Of a DNA stretch of 64,000 bases, positions 28,010-38,842 are shown piece after piece. Position 1 is the first letter of the stretch; each line of letters starts with the position of its first letter. The DNA comes from Burkholderiaceae bacterium (GTDB lineage: Bacteria > Pseudomonadota > Gammaproteobacteria > Burkholderiales > Burkholderiaceae_C), in contig JAUYTN010000025.1 of the NCBI GenBank assembly GCA_030695205.1, positions 212,107 through 276,106 on the forward strand. Reading direction: 5' to 3'. The position numbers were made by a program, and so were the translations under genes. The notes under the pieces are model-generated. The model worked only from the letters and a program-made list of their open reading frames with translations. It made no database searches and had not been told where the DNA came from.

Positions 28010-29143
28010 ATGAAACTGCAAACCACCGTTCTGAGCACCGCCGTGCTGATGAGCCTGTCCGCCGCCGCGCTGGCCGACATCACCATCGGCATCAGCCTAC
28101 CGCTGACCGGCCCCGCCTCTGGCCTGGGCATTCCGGTGAACAACCAAATCAAGCTGTGGCCCAGTGCAATAGCTGGTGAAAAACTCAAGGTGGTGGTGCT
28201 GGACGACGCCACCGACCCCACCAACGGCGTGAAGAACGCCAAGCGCTTCGTCACCGAAGACAAAGTGGACATCATCATGGGCTCGGTCGCCACGCCCGTG
28301 GCCATTCCCATGGCCGGTGTGGCCGCCGAGGCGCTCACCCCCCACCTGTCGTTCTCGCCGGCCGTGCTGCCGCCCGGCCAGGACGGCTGGACCTTCCGCA
28401 TGCCCCAGTCCAACGCCGTCATGTCTCACGCCATGGTCGCACTGATGAAGAAGCAGGGCATCAAGACCGTGGGCTTTCTGGGCTACACCGACGCCTATGG
28501 CGAGAGCTGGCTGAAGGACTTCACGGCCGAGGCTGAAAAGAACGGCATCAAGCTCGTGGCCACCGAGCGCTTCGCCCGCAGCGACACCAGCGTGACCGCG
28601 CAAGCCCTGAAACTGGTGGCGGCCAACCCCGATGCCATGCTGATCGTGGCCTCGGGCTCAGGCGCAGCCATGCCCCACATGGCCGTGATCGACCGCGGCT
28701 TCAAGGGCAAGGTGTTCCAGACGCACGCAGCCGCCTCGCGCGACCTGATGCGTGTGGGCGGTAAGGCTGTGGAAGGCGCGTTTGTGGTGTCCGGCCCGGC
28801 CGTGATTGCCGAGCAACTGCCCGACAGCCACCCCTCCAAAAAGGTGTCCATGGAGTTTGTGGCTCAGTATGAAAAGGCCTACGGCCCCGGCAGCCGCAAC
28901 CAATTTGCAGGCCATGGCTACGACGCGATGGTGGTGATGGAAAAAATCGTGCCCATGGCGCTGAAGAAGGCCAAGCCCGGCACGCCCGAGTTCCGCGCTG
29001 CACTGCGTGAGGCCATGGAAACCATGGGCCGCACCGTGCTGGCCCACGGCGTGTTGAACTGGACCAAGGACGACCACTGGGGCTACACCAACGAAACCGG
29101 CGTGATGCTCAAGGTCGTCAACGGCGACTGGAAAGTGGAGTAA
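28010..29143 (+). CDS. ABC transporter substrate-binding protein, branched-chain/aromatic acid type
   Basis: Periplasmic binding protein of the LivK family, 377 residues from ATG 28010 with AGGAGA upstream. Signal peptide MKLQTTVLSTAVLMSLSAAALA. The mature start DITIGISLPLTGPASGLGIP is typical. Location in a phenylpropenoid-type operon points to an aromatic acid substrate, as in known p-coumarate importers of this family. Followed by a strong hairpin and an AT-rich repeat before the permease genes, which would favour surplus binding protein. Confidence 0.88.
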   Translation: MKLQTTVLSTAVLMSLSAAALADITIGISLPLTGPASGLGIPVNNQIKLWPSAIAGEKLKVVVLDDATDPTNGVKNAKRFVTEDKVDIIMGSVATPVAIPMAGVAAEALTPHLSFSPAVLPPGQDGWTFRMPQSNAVMSHAMVALMKKQGIKTVGFLGYTDAYGESWLKDFTAEAEKNGIKLVATERFARSDTSVTAQALKLVAANPDAMLIVASGSGAAMPHMAVIDRGFKGKVFQTHAAASRDLMRVGGKAVEGAFVVSGPAVIAEQLPDSHPSKKVSMEFVAQYEKAYGPGSRNQFAGHGYDAMVVMEKIVPMALKKAKPGTPEFRAALREAMETMGRTVLAHGVLNWTKDDHWGYTNETGVMLKVVNGDWKVE

Positions 29144-29150
29144 CCCTTCG

Positions 29151-29205
29151 GGGCGCAGCCGCCACAACTGGCCCACGGCCGGTGGCTGCGCCCTGCATAT
29201 TTTTT
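29151..29205 (+). terminator. Hairpin terminator/attenuator after the binding-protein gene
   Basis: GGGCGCAGCCGCC (29151-29163) pairs with GGTGGCTGCGCCC (29181-29193) with one G-U pair, followed by TGCATATTTTTT. It lies between the binding protein and permease genes, a usual position for partial termination. Confidence 0.6.
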
Positions 29206-29268
29206 ATAAAAAAAGCAGCACATACGTTTTATCTAATTAGATAGTGTGCTCTGCTTTTTGTGAAAACC
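29206..29268. repeat. AT-rich dispersed repeat (copy 4)
   Basis: AAAAAGCAGCACA pairs imperfectly with TGTGCTCTGCTTTTT around the palindrome ATCTAATTAGAT. A related AT-rich patch with A-tract, GC core and T-tract, more diverged than copies 1-3. It may act with the preceding hairpin as a transcription-slowing structure. Confidence 0.45.
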
Positions 29269-29299
29269 TCTTTTTGACCCCACCGCCCAGGACCACCCC

Positions 29300-30339
29300 A
29301 TGGACCTCACCATCGCCGGCATCCTGATGCTGGACGGCATCACCAACGGTGCCGTGTACGCCCTGCTCGGACTCGCCACCGTGCTGGTGTTTGCCGTCAC
29401 CCGCGTCATCTTCATTCCCCAGGGCGAGTTCGTGGCCTATGGCGCGCTCACCCTGGCCATTTTGCAAACCGGCCAGGTGCCGGGCACCGCCTGGCTGCTG
29501 CTGCTGTTGGCCGCGCTGGCCGCCGTGCTCGACACTGTTCAGGCTTGGCAGCGCCACCACGAGGCCGCCACCGCGCTCAAGGCCGGTCTGCGCACGCTGT
29601 GGCTGCCTGCGGTGGTGGCTGGCATCACCGTGTGGGCTGCGCCGCAGCAGTTTCCGCTGCTGGTGCAGGCGCTGCTCACGGTGGCCGTCGTTACTGCGTT
29701 TGGGCCGCTGGTGTACCGGCTCGCCTACCAGTCGCTGGCCGACGCGTCGTCGCTGGTGCTGCTCATTGTCTCGGTGGGTGTGCACTTTGCCCTCACCGGC
29801 CTGGGCCTACTGTTTTTTGGAGCGGAAGGGTTTCGCAACCCCTCGTTCTGGGACGCACGCTTCAACCTGGGGCCGCTGATGCTCTCGGGCCAGGCGCTCA
29901 TCATCATGCTGACCTCAGTGGCCCTCATCGTGCTGCTGTGGCAGTTTTTTGAACGCACGCTGTACGGCAAGGCACTTCGGGCCACCGCCGTCAACCGCCT
30001 GGGTGCGCGGCTCATGGGGGTGTCCACCCACCAGGCGGGTCAGCTCACGCTGGCCATGGCTGCGCTCATTGGTGCGCTGTCGGGCCTGCTGATCGGGCCC
30101 ACCACCACAGTGTTCTACGACTCGGGCTTTCTGATTGGCCTCAAGGGCTTTGTGGCCGCCGTCATTGGTGGCCTGGGCAGCTACCCCGCCGCCGCCGTGG
30201 GCGCGTTGTTTGTGGGGCTGGTGGAAGCATTCGGCTCGTTTTGGGCCAGCGCATTCAAAGAAGTCATTGTGTTCACCCTCATCCTGCCCATTCTGGTGTG
30301 GCGCTCGATGACGGATGGCCACCACGGAGAGGACCACTG

Positions 30340-30340
<1 letters not shown>
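29300..30340 (+). CDS. ABC transporter permease, LivH family
   Basis: Inner-membrane permease of a branched-chain-type ABC importer, 346 residues from ATG 29300. About nine hydrophobic segments are present. LivH signatures include [20 protein letters not shown] at the start, [20 protein letters not shown] (the coupling region facing the ATPase) and [20 protein letters not shown]. Compared with short LivH proteins it has an extra segment around residues 65-105. The stop overlaps the next gene (TGATG), so the permeases are translationally coupled. Confidence 0.9.
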
Positions 30341-32118
<1,778 letters not shown>

Positions 32119-32130
32119 CAAGGCCACGCC

Positions 32131-32883
32131 ATGACCACCACACCAACCTCCACCCCATTGCTCCAGGTCAAAAGCCTGCGGGCGGGCTATGGCAAAGCCG
32201 AGGTGCTGCACGGCATTGACTTGCAAGCCGCGCCGGGCAGCGTCATCACCGTCATCGGGCCCAATGGTGCGGGCAAGTCCACACTGCTCAATGCCCTGAT
32301 GGGCATACTGCCCGCGCAGGGACAGGTGTTTTTTAAGGGCCAGGACATCAGCCGCCTGACGCTGGAGGAGCGCGTCATGCAAGGCATGGCCCTGGTGCCT
32401 GAAAAGCGCGAACTGTTTGGCACCATGTCCGTAGAAGACAACCTGGTGCTGGGCGCATTTCGCCAGGTGCGCCTGAAAAACCCCGCCTGGCGCGACGAGC
32501 TGGAAGCGGTGTACCAGCGCTTTCCGCGCCTGCGCGAACGCCGCTCGCAACTGGCGGGCACGCTGTCTGGTGGCGAGCGCCAGATGCTGGCTGTGGGCCG
32601 GGCACTGATGTCCCAACCCACGCTGCTGATGCTGGACGAACCCAGCCTGGGCTTGGCCCCGCTGGTGGTGCGCGAGATTTTCCGGGCCGTGGAAGACCTG
32701 CGCAGCACCGGCGTGACCATTTTGCTGGTGGAACAAAACGCCCGCGCTGCCCTGGCCGTGGCCGACCACGGCTACGTGCTGGAAATGGGCGACATGGGCC
32801 TGAGCGGCCCCGCCGACGACCTGGCCAACGACCCCAGGGTGATCGACACCTACCTGGGCGCGGCGCGCAAGAAGGCGGCTTGA
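32131..32883 (+). CDS. ABC transporter ATPase, LivF family
   Basis: Second ATPase of the importer, 250 residues from ATG 32131. Walker A is GPNGAGKSTLLNALMG, the signature is TLSGGERQMLAVGRAL, Walker B is LLMLDEPSLGLAPLVV and the switch region is LLVEQNARAAL. It pairs with the LivG half of the upstream fusion. Last gene of the transport set; a 458-base gap with a long inverted-repeat element follows. Confidence 0.93.
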   Translation: MTTTPTSTPLLQVKSLRAGYGKAEVLHGIDLQAAPGSVITVIGPNGAGKSTLLNALMGILPAQGQVFFKGQDISRLTLEERVMQGMALVPEKRELFGTMSVEDNLVLGAFRQVRLKNPAWRDELEAVYQRFPRLRERRSQLAGTLSGGERQMLAVGRALMSQPTLLMLDEPSLGLAPLVVREIFRAVEDLRSTGVTILLVEQNARAALAVADHGYVLEMGDMGLSGPADDLANDPRVIDTYLGAARKKAA

Positions 32884-33341
32884 GGTTTCTGGGGTTCGGG
32901 TTCGGGTTTGGCTTGATTTGAAGGGATGTCGGGATGGGCTCGGCGGACTGTGTGGTGGCGGGCCAGGGTGAGTCAGACGCTGAGTCGGCATGGGCAGGTA
33001 CCTCCGATGACTGCTGCGCATTCATAAGTCGGCCCCCACCCACACCGCCCCATCGCCCGCCCCACCCTATCCCGCTGCGCTGCGCCCCCTCGCTTGTTGC
33101 CCCTTGTTCGCTGAACTTCAAGTCGGGTTCACGGTGTGTGGCAACCGTCGGAACGCCCAGGTCCGCTCGGGTGGGGGGTGGGTCAAGGCCCGACTTATGA
33201 ATGCGCAGCAGTCATCGGAGGGCTTTGGCCCACACCCCGCCCGAGCGAAGAGCGCCATCACCTCACCCAACACTCCCCGCCCAATAAATTGATAACCAAA
33301 ACACCACATACCTCTTACCTGTATTGGAAAGTTTGCTACAC
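32884..33341. other. 458-base intergenic region without a gene
   Basis: No convincing coding frame. It begins with a G/T-rich run containing repeated GGTTCGGG, holds the inverted-repeat element at 33001-33221, and ends in an AT-rich segment (from about 33285) that probably carries the acyl-CoA dehydrogenase promoter. Confidence 0.7.
33001..33221. repeat. MITE-like element with 32-base perfect terminal inverted repeats
   Basis: Bases 33001-33032 (beginning CCTCCGATGACT) are the exact reverse complement of 33190-33221 (ending AGTCATCGGAGG). The 157 bases between are very C-rich on the left and G-rich on the right, so the pairing continues imperfectly inward. No transposase and no clear target-site duplication are visible. 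It could be a non-autonomous mobile element or a very long hairpin. Confidence 0.65.
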
Positions 33342-35126
33342 ATGAACCACCAACCCAACACCGATGACATCCAGTTCATTCTGCACAACGTGTTGCAAGC
33401 CCCGGCACAGTTGCAGGCGCTGGCCCCGTTTGCCGACACCGATGCCGACCTAATGGCCCAGGTGATAGACGAGGCGGGCAAATTTGTGGCCGACAAGATT
33501 GCGCCCCTGCAGCGCGTGGGCGACGAGGTGGGTTGCCGCTTTGACGGAGGTACCGTCACCACGCCCCCCGGCTTCAAGGAAGCGTATGCCGAGTTCTGGC
33601 AAAGCGGCTGGGCAGCGTTGTCTTGCGCGCCAGAAGACGGCGGCCAGGGCCTGCCCGAAGCGCTCAACCAAGTGCTGTACGAAATGCTCAGCGCCGCCAA
33701 CCACGGCTGGACCATGGCCCCCGGCCTGCTGCACGGCGCCTACGAATGCATTCGCCACCACGCCAGCCCCGAGCTGAAAGCCGCCTACCTGTCCAAAGTG
33801 GCCAGCGGCGAGTGGCTGGCCACCATGTGCCTGACCGAAGCCCATGCAGGCAGCGACCTGGGACTGGTGCGCACCCGCGCCGTGCCCGATGTGGCGGCAG
33901 ACGGCCAGGGCCTGGGCACCGTGCACCGCCTGAACGGCACCAAGATTTTCATCTCTGGCGGCGAGCACGACCTGACCGACAACATCGTCCACCTGGTGCT
34001 GGCCCGTTTGCCCGATGCACCCCCCGGCCCCAAAGGTCTGAGCCTGTTCCTGGCGCCCAAGTGGCTGCCCAACGGCAAGCGCAACACCGTGGTGTGCGAA
34101 CGCATCGAAGAAAAAATGGGCCTGCACGGCAGCGCCACCTGTGTGCTGCGCTTTGACGAGGCCACGGGCTGGCTGGTGGGCGAGCCGGGCAAAGGCCTGG
34201 GCGCCATGTTCGTGATGATGAACGCAGCCCGCTTGCATGTAGGCCTGCAAGGCGTGGGTCTGTTGGAAGCCGCGTGGCAAAAAGCCGATGCCTATGCCCG
34301 CGAGCGCCGCCAGATGCGTGCCCCTGGCCCACGCCAAGGCAACCACGAAGCCGATTTCATCATTGCCCACCCCGCCATGCGCCGCATCCTGGACACCCAG
34401 CGCGCCTGGGTGGACGGTGGGCGCGTGCTGGCCTACCGCACCGCCGTCGAGCTGGACATGGCCCGCCACCACCCCGATGACCAACGCCGCCAGGTGGCGC
34501 AGCGCTGGTGCAGCCTGGTGACACCGGTGCTGAAAGCCGCATGGACCGACCAGGCCTTTCACGGCGGCAGCGACTGCCTGCAAGTGTTTGGCGGCCACGG
34601 CTACGTCAGCGAATGGGGCATTGAGCAAATCCTGCGCGATGCCCGCATCACCATGATTTACGAGGGCACCAACGAAATCCAGGCCATCGACTTGCTGGTG
34701 CGCAAAGTGCTGGCCGACCAGGGCCAGGCGCTGCACGCGCTGGTGGCCGAGTTGCTCGCCGACCTGGCCACGGCCGCCACCACCACCACAGCAATCGACT
34801 GCGGCGGTGCCTCCGCTCCCACCTGCGCGGGCGCCGCCACCACGTCTTCCGCCCACATGGCCGCCGACCTGCTGACCCGCCTCGGCCAGGCTGCCACCGC
34901 CCTGTGCCAGCGCCACACCACCGCGCCCGAACACGCCCACTGGGTGGCGGGCGACTTTCTGCGGGCCACCGCGCTGGCCCTCTTGGCCTGGAGCTGGGCC
35001 CGCATCGGGCGAACCCAGGGTGCCGACACCCCCCGTTGGCGCCAGCCCGAACAAGCCCTGCACGCCTGGGTGTTGCCCGAATTTGAACTGCGACAGGCCC
35101 TGCTGCACCAGGTAGCGGTCAGGTGA
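33342..35126 (+). CDS. Acyl-CoA dehydrogenase, large (about 600-residue) type
   Basis: FAD-dependent acyl-CoA dehydrogenase of 594 residues from ATG 33342 (GGAAAG upstream); a TTG at 33324 is also in frame but would include that site. FAD-binding blocks are MCLTEAHAGSDLGLVRTRAV and TKIFISGGEHDLTDNIVHL. The catalytic base is Glu441 in MIYEGTNEIQAIDLL. The C-terminal extension beyond ~470 is Ala/Thr-rich and less conserved. In this cluster it would introduce the double bond in an arylpropanoyl-CoA, passing electrons to ETF and on to the ETF-QO encoded at 62339. Confidence 0.9.
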   Translation: MNHQPNTDDIQFILHNVLQAPAQLQALAPFADTDADLMAQVIDEAGKFVADKIAPLQRVGDEVGCRFDGGTVTTPPGFKEAYAEFWQSGWAALSCAPEDGGQGLPEALNQVLYEMLSAANHGWTMAPGLLHGAYECIRHHASPELKAAYLSKVASGEWLATMCLTEAHAGSDLGLVRTRAVPDVAADGQGLGTVHRLNGTKIFISGGEHDLTDNIVHLVLARLPDAPPGPKGLSLFLAPKWLPNGKRNTVVCERIEEKMGLHGSATCVLRFDEATGWLVGEPGKGLGAMFVMMNAARLHVGLQGVGLLEAAWQKADAYARERRQMRAPGPRQGNHEADFIIAHPAMRRILDTQRAWVDGGRVLAYRTAVELDMARHHPDDQRRQVAQRWCSLVTPVLKAAWTDQAFHGGSDCLQVFGGHGYVSEWGIEQILRDARITMIYEGTNEIQAIDLLVRKVLADQGQALHALVAELLADLATAATTTTAIDCGGASAPTCAGAATTSSAHMAADLLTRLGQAATALCQRHTTAPEHAHWVAGDFLRATALALLAWSWARIGRTQGADTPRWRQPEQALHAWVLPEFELRQALLHQVAVR

Positions 35127-35199
35127 GCCGCAGCATCGCCCATGACGGTCACAGCCCCGCTATGCTTGCGCCATTCCCGAAGCCCATAGCCCGCTCCCC

Positions 35200-35805
35200 A
35201 TGTCCCGACCCCGTACCAAGAGCCTCTCTGCGCCACCTGCTCCAGCGGCCGAACCGACAGACATCGCGTCCCCTCAGCCCCTTGACACCCAGTTCCTGGA
35301 AACCCTGATCGGCTACAACGCTCGACGGGCGGCACTGTCCATCATCAGCGTGTTTCTGGAGCGCATGTCGGTCTATGGCGTGCGGCCGGTGGATTTTTCG
35401 GTGCTGTCGCTGATCAGGCACAACCCCGGCATCACGTCCCGCCAGCTGTGTGCCGCGCTGGGCCTGCTCCCGCCCAATCTGGTGTTGATGCTCAACCAAC
35501 TCGAAGAGCGCCAATTGGTGGAAAAACGGCCCCATCCGACAGACGGAAGGGCCGTGGCCCTGTACCTGTCAGAAGCCGGTCATGCGCTGATGGCCAACGC
35601 AGAGTCGACAGCTGCACAGCTGGAGCGAGACGCGACCAGCCACATGACCGACCATCAGCGCAGCACCCTGATGCGTCTGCTTAAACTGGTCTACCAACCA
35701 CCACCTGCACCCCAACGCCAGTCCCAACGCCGCCTGGCGGCCAAAGTCGCTACCGGCACTCGCCAGGCCAGCGGCCATCCACGCCGACCCGCGAACGACC
35801 AGTAG
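35200..35805 (+). CDS. MarR-family transcriptional regulator
   Basis: Winged-helix regulator of 201 residues from ATG 35200. The recognition region is ITSRQLCAALGLLPPNLVLM and the wing is EKRPHPTDGRAVALYLS. N- and C-terminal tails are basic and Pro/Ala-rich. MarR proteins next to hydroxycinnamate genes commonly bind the CoA thioester and repress the operon. Here it sits 73 bases after the acyl-CoA dehydrogenase gene in the same direction. No obvious palindrome lies directly upstream of it, so its operator is probably at another promoter of the cluster. Confidence 0.88.
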   Translation: MSRPRTKSLSAPPAPAAEPTDIASPQPLDTQFLETLIGYNARRAALSIISVFLERMSVYGVRPVDFSVLSLIRHNPGITSRQLCAALGLLPPNLVLMLNQLEERQLVEKRPHPTDGRAVALYLSEAGHALMANAESTAAQLERDATSHMTDHQRSTLMRLLKLVYQPPPAPQRQSQRRLAAKVATGTRQASGHPRRPANDQ

Positions 35806-35887
35806 ACCCGATACAGGCCCGGCGAGTCGGCCCGATCAAGCCTCCATGCACCCTCCCCTCGCTCGGGACTCGTCGGTCGATGGCCAT

Positions 35888-35913
35888 GCAGGCAGGCAGG
35901 CAGGCAGGCAGAC
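35888..35913. repeat. Tetranucleotide repeat (GCAG)n
   Basis: About six tandem GCAG units in the intergenic region between marR and ssrA. Such tracts vary by slipped-strand pairing. It is not inside a gene, so an effect would have to be on transcription. Confidence 0.7.
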
Positions 35914-35982
35914 AAATCACGCCGCGATTGAATAGTCAACAGGGCGCAGATTGCCACCCGCGTCAACACCCTGGGAGCGGGC

Positions 35983-36016
35983 AAAAAAAAATCCCAACCG
36001 GATAAGGGTTGGGATT
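35983..36016 (-). terminator. Intrinsic terminator of ssrA
   Basis: Minus-strand stem AATCCCAACC/GGTTGGGATT (arms at 36007-36016 and 35990-35999) with a seven-base loop, followed by a run of nine T. It lies nine bases past the tmRNA 3' end. Confidence 0.92.
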
Positions 36017-36024
36017 TCATATTT

Positions 36025-36413
36025 TGGTGGAGCTGGGGGGATTCGAACCCCCGTCCGCAAGCCTTTTTCGAGCAGTTCTACATGTGTAGCCGTCTGATTT
36101 GGATCTCGCTTCCTGCAACGCGCAGTGGCACGCTTTGCAAAACGCCAGCAACCTTAAATCTCGATGGGTGACAAGTTGCCCGACACCCATCCAGCCAAAT
36201 AAAGTTACCCCGCAGCCTGGACTGATGTGCCTTTCGGCCCACCAACCCTTGCCCAGCCTATTGGCTTGCTGTTGCGAGGCTCACGCGCAATTAAGCGGCG
36301 AGTGCGAAACGTTCGTCGTTTGCAGTTAAAGTTTTTCTGCTGTTTTACGAGGTGACAGAACCTCGACATGCCCTGCTGCGCGTCCGAACCCACGTCGAAA
36401 CCAATGCAGCCCC
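36025..36413 (-). ncRNA. ssrA: Transfer-messenger RNA (tmRNA)
   Basis: Rescues stalled ribosomes by trans-translation. The 389-base minus-strand gene begins GGGGCTGCATTGGTTTCGAC and ends with the tRNA-Ala-like half GGGGGTTCGAATCCCCC and CTCCACCA, so CCA is encoded. The tag reading frame gives ANDERFALAA followed by TAA, the betaproteobacterial degradation tag. The gph gene lies upstream in the same direction, with only 14 bases between, and a strong terminator follows. Confidence 0.97.
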
Positions 36414-36427
36414 AGAGAAAGGGTAGT

Positions 36428-37099
36428 TTACGGCGAATCCAACAGTTTCAAGAGGTCCGCGGGATTTTCTATGGCGTGCGCGGCTCCCCAGTGGCTGGTA
36501 TCGAGCTTTTCTCCGAGGTAACCGTAGTTCGCTGACACGGTGACCATGCCCGCCGCATGGCCGGCCACAATGTCCCTCTCATCGTCCCCCACATACATGC
36601 AGAGCTCGGCGCCCAATCCCAACCTTCTGGCCGCCTCCAACAGCGGAGCTGGATGCGGCTTGGAGTGTGCCGTGGTGTCTCCGCCAATCACCACCTGAGC
36701 GCCTGACAAAAGTGGCATGGCCTGCACCAGTGGCAACGCAAAACGCTCGGCCTTATTGGTCACGATTCCCCACACCAGTGATCGTGCCTCCAGTGCGGCA
36801 AGCAATTCCGCCACGCCATCAAAGGCGCGGGTGTGCACCAACAGCGCCCGCGCATAGTTGGCCAGAAACTCATTCTTCAGTGATTCATAGGACTCAGCGT
36901 CTGGCCCAATGCCAAACGCCACCTGCAACATTCCCCTGGCACCTGCACCCGCCATATGGCGGTAAGCGACAGGCCCCAATGGGCTCAAACCCCTTGCCAC
37001 ACGAAGTTTGTCGGCAGCCGCACCCAAGTCTGGGGCACTGTCGATCAGCGTGCCGTCCAAATCAAACAAAATGGCCCGAATGGCACCCAGGCGACTCAT
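36428..37099 (-). CDS. gph: Phosphoglycolate phosphatase (HAD family)
   Basis: HAD-superfamily phosphatase, 223 residues from ATG 37099, which overlaps the ubiG stop (ATGA). Motif I is [17 protein letters not shown] (nucleophile and general-acid Asp), motif II is WGIVTNK, motif III is [16 protein letters not shown] and motif IV is [18 protein letters not shown]. In this family it removes 2-phosphoglycolate formed by DNA repair or oxygenation. Adjacent ubiG and gph genes are common in proteobacteria. A related HAD phosphatase such as an N-acetylmuramic acid 6-phosphate phosphatase (MupP-like) is possible. Confidence 0.88.
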   Translation of the reverse strand: MSRLGAIRAILFDLDGTLIDSAPDLGAAADKLRVARGLSPLGPVAYRHMAGAGARGMLQVAFGIGPDAESYESLKNEFLANYARALLVHTRAFDGVAELLAALEARSLVWGIVTNKAERFALPLVQAMPLLSGAQVVIGGDTTAHSKPHPAPLLEAARRLGLGAELCMYVGDDERDIVAGHAAGMVTVSANYGYLGEKLDTSHWGAAHAIENPADLLKLLDSP

Positions 37100-37809
37100 T
37101 GGCCACTCCGCCGGGCAGCCAGCATGTAGTTGACAGACACGTCGCTGCCCAGCCAATACCGGCCGGTCAGCGGGTTGTGGTGCATACCACGCATGTCGGA
37201 CACCACCAGCCCACTTTGCCGACAAAAAGAAGTCAGCTCACTGGGCTTAATCAGCTTGGCAAATTCATGCGTCCCTTTGGGCAGCATGCCCAACACGTAC
37301 TCGGCACCCACGATGGCGGTCAAAAAAGCCTTGGCATTGCGGTTGATGGTTGAGAAAAACACGCTGCCACCGGGTTTAACCAACCGGGCACAGGCACGCA
37401 CCACGGATGCGGGCTCGGGCACGTGCTCCAACATTTCCATGCAGGTGACCACATCGAAGGCTGCTGGCATCTCGTCCGCAAGCGCTTCCGCGGTGATCTC
37501 ACGGTACACCACACCGGACGTCGAGGCCTCTAGGGCGTGAAGTTTGGCCACACCCAAGGCCTTGGACGACATGTCTATGCCTGTCACGCTGGCCCCTGCG
37601 CGGGCCATGGCGTCGGACAAAATGCCGCCGCCGCAACCCACATCCAGCACCGTCAAACCAGAGAGGGACTGGTGCGCCTGTATCCACCCCAACCTGAGCG
37701 GATTGATGTCGTGAAGCGGTTTGAATTCACTGTCCTTGTCCCACCAGCGGTGGGCCAAGGCAGAAAATTTGGCCACTTCTGCGGCATCGACGTTGTCATG
37801 TAGGTTCAT
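37096..37809 (-). CDS. ubiG: Ubiquinone biosynthesis O-methyltransferase UbiG
   Basis: SAM-dependent methyltransferase carrying out both O-methylations of the ubiquinone ring. The protein has 237 residues from ATG 37809. The N-terminus [20 protein letters not shown] is diagnostic for UbiG. The SAM site is [20 protein letters not shown] and the later motif is [20 protein letters not shown]. It is translationally coupled to gph. The neighbour ompA is transcribed in the same direction but is separated by a strong terminator. Confidence 0.95.
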   Translation of the reverse strand: MNLHDNVDAAEVAKFSALAHRWWDKDSEFKPLHDINPLRLGWIQAHQSLSGLTVLDVGCGGGILSDAMARAGASVTGIDMSSKALGVAKLHALEASTSGVVYREITAEALADEMPAAFDVVTCMEMLEHVPEPASVVRACARLVKPGGSVFFSTINRNAKAFLTAIVGAEYVLGMLPKGTHEFAKLIKPSELTSFCRQSGLVVSDMRGMHHNPLTGRYWLGSDVSVNYMLAARRSGQ

Positions 37810-37843
37810 GGGTGCAATTATCGAGTGGGTACGCCAGTTACAT

Positions 37844-37872
37844 AAAAAAACCGCGCCAAGGCGCGGTTTTTT
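37844..37872 (-). terminator. Intrinsic terminator downstream of ompA
   Basis: AAAAAACCGCGCC-AA-GGCGCGGTTTTTT: a symmetric hairpin with A- and T-tracts on both sides, so it could stop transcription in both directions. Located 22 bases past the ompA stop. Confidence 0.92.
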
Positions 37873-37894
37873 CGGGGCAGCTGTTTACAGCTGA

Positions 37895-38554
37895 TTACTT
37901 GGCTGCAGCGCGTGTGCCAACCACTTCGATTTCCACGCGGCGGTTTTTGGCACGGCCGTCACGTGTTTTGTTGTCGGCCACAGGCTGGGCTTCGCCCTTG
38001 CCTTCTGTGTACACGCGGTTCTTTTCGATGCCCTTGGACACCAAGTAAGCCTTGACAGCTTCTGCTCGCTTCACGGACAGGGCTTGGTTGTAGCCATCAG
38101 GACCGGTGGAGTCGGTGTGACCCACGGCAATGATCACTTCCAGGCTGATGGCTTTGACCTTGCCAACCAGATCGTCGAGCTTGGCTTTGCCTTCAGGCTT
38201 CAGAACTGCCTTGTCGAAATCAAAGAAGGCATCGGCGGCGTAGGTGACTTTGGCAGCAGCGGCGGGAGCGGGAGCTGCTGCGGGCGCAGGTGCTGCTGCA
38301 GGTGCAGGGGCTGCGGCGGGTGCGGGAGCAGCCGCTGCCGGAGCAGCAGCGGGCTTGGCGACGATGGCACCGTCGCAACCAGCCGCGGCAGTGGCGGGCG
38401 TCCAAGAGGCATCGCGCCAGCAGAGTTCGTTGGTGCCGTTTTTCCAGACCAGCTCGCTGGTGCCATTGCGCCAGTTGTCAACAGTTTGGGCTCCAGCAGC
38501 AGCAGCCAGTGTGGCTGTGGCAAACAGGATGGCGATTTTGTTGAGTTTTTTCAT
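37895..38554 (-). CDS. ompA: OmpA-family outer membrane protein
   Basis: Outer-membrane protein with a periplasmic peptidoglycan-binding OmpA domain. The protein has 219 residues from ATG 38554, with AGAGGAA upstream. Signal peptide MKKLNKIAILFATATLAAAAGA. A short N-terminal region (residues ~24-65) has two WRNGT/WKNGT-type repeats and a Cys pair. A 30-residue Ala-Pro linker follows, then the OmpA domain (DAFFDFDKAVLKPEGKAKLD...GHTDSTGPDGYNQALSVKRA). There is no eight-strand barrel, so this is a small anchoring variant typical of this bacterial group rather than classical OmpA. Confidence 0.92.
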   Translation of the reverse strand: MKKLNKIAILFATATLAAAAGAQTVDNWRNGTSELVWKNGTNELCWRDASWTPATAAAGCDGAIVAKPAAAPAAAAPAPAAAPAPAAAPAPAAAPAPAAAAKVTYAADAFFDFDKAVLKPEGKAKLDDLVGKVKAISLEVIIAVGHTDSTGPDGYNQALSVKRAEAVKAYLVSKGIEKNRVYTEGKGEAQPVADNKTRDGRAKNRRVEIEVVGTRAAAK

Positions 38555-38842
38555 GGAATTCCTCTGTGTGAAGTGCGCAGTTCGCTGCGGGGGGAGTGCT
38601 TATCTCACGTTTGAAGTCCATCCTCAAACGTTGCTCGCAATTTTGCCACACCACAGCCCACGCCACAGATTGCACAAAAAGGAGCCTGTAGCGAGGCAGA
38701 ACCACTGCCACTTGTGTTGGATAAAAGATACACAAGCGCTTTTTTGGTCACGTCAAACGATCCCCAGCCTCCAGAGCTGCGCACACGACCTGTGCCACTA
38801 AAATGTTCGGCTGTCCAAACGTCCGCCACCTGTAGATTCAGA

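Noticed and set aside
33104..33345. Small open frames over the inverted-repeat element
   Set aside because: No ribosome site or family match; both strands give the same short peptide ends because of the inverted repeat.
35888..35913. CRISPR array
   Set aside because: Simple four-base tandem repeats without spacers; no other regularly spaced repeats and no cas genes in the window.
36025..36065. A separate tRNA-Ala gene
   Set aside because: The T-arm and acceptor end belong to the 3' half of tmRNA; the reading frame for ANDERFALAA lies within the same molecule.
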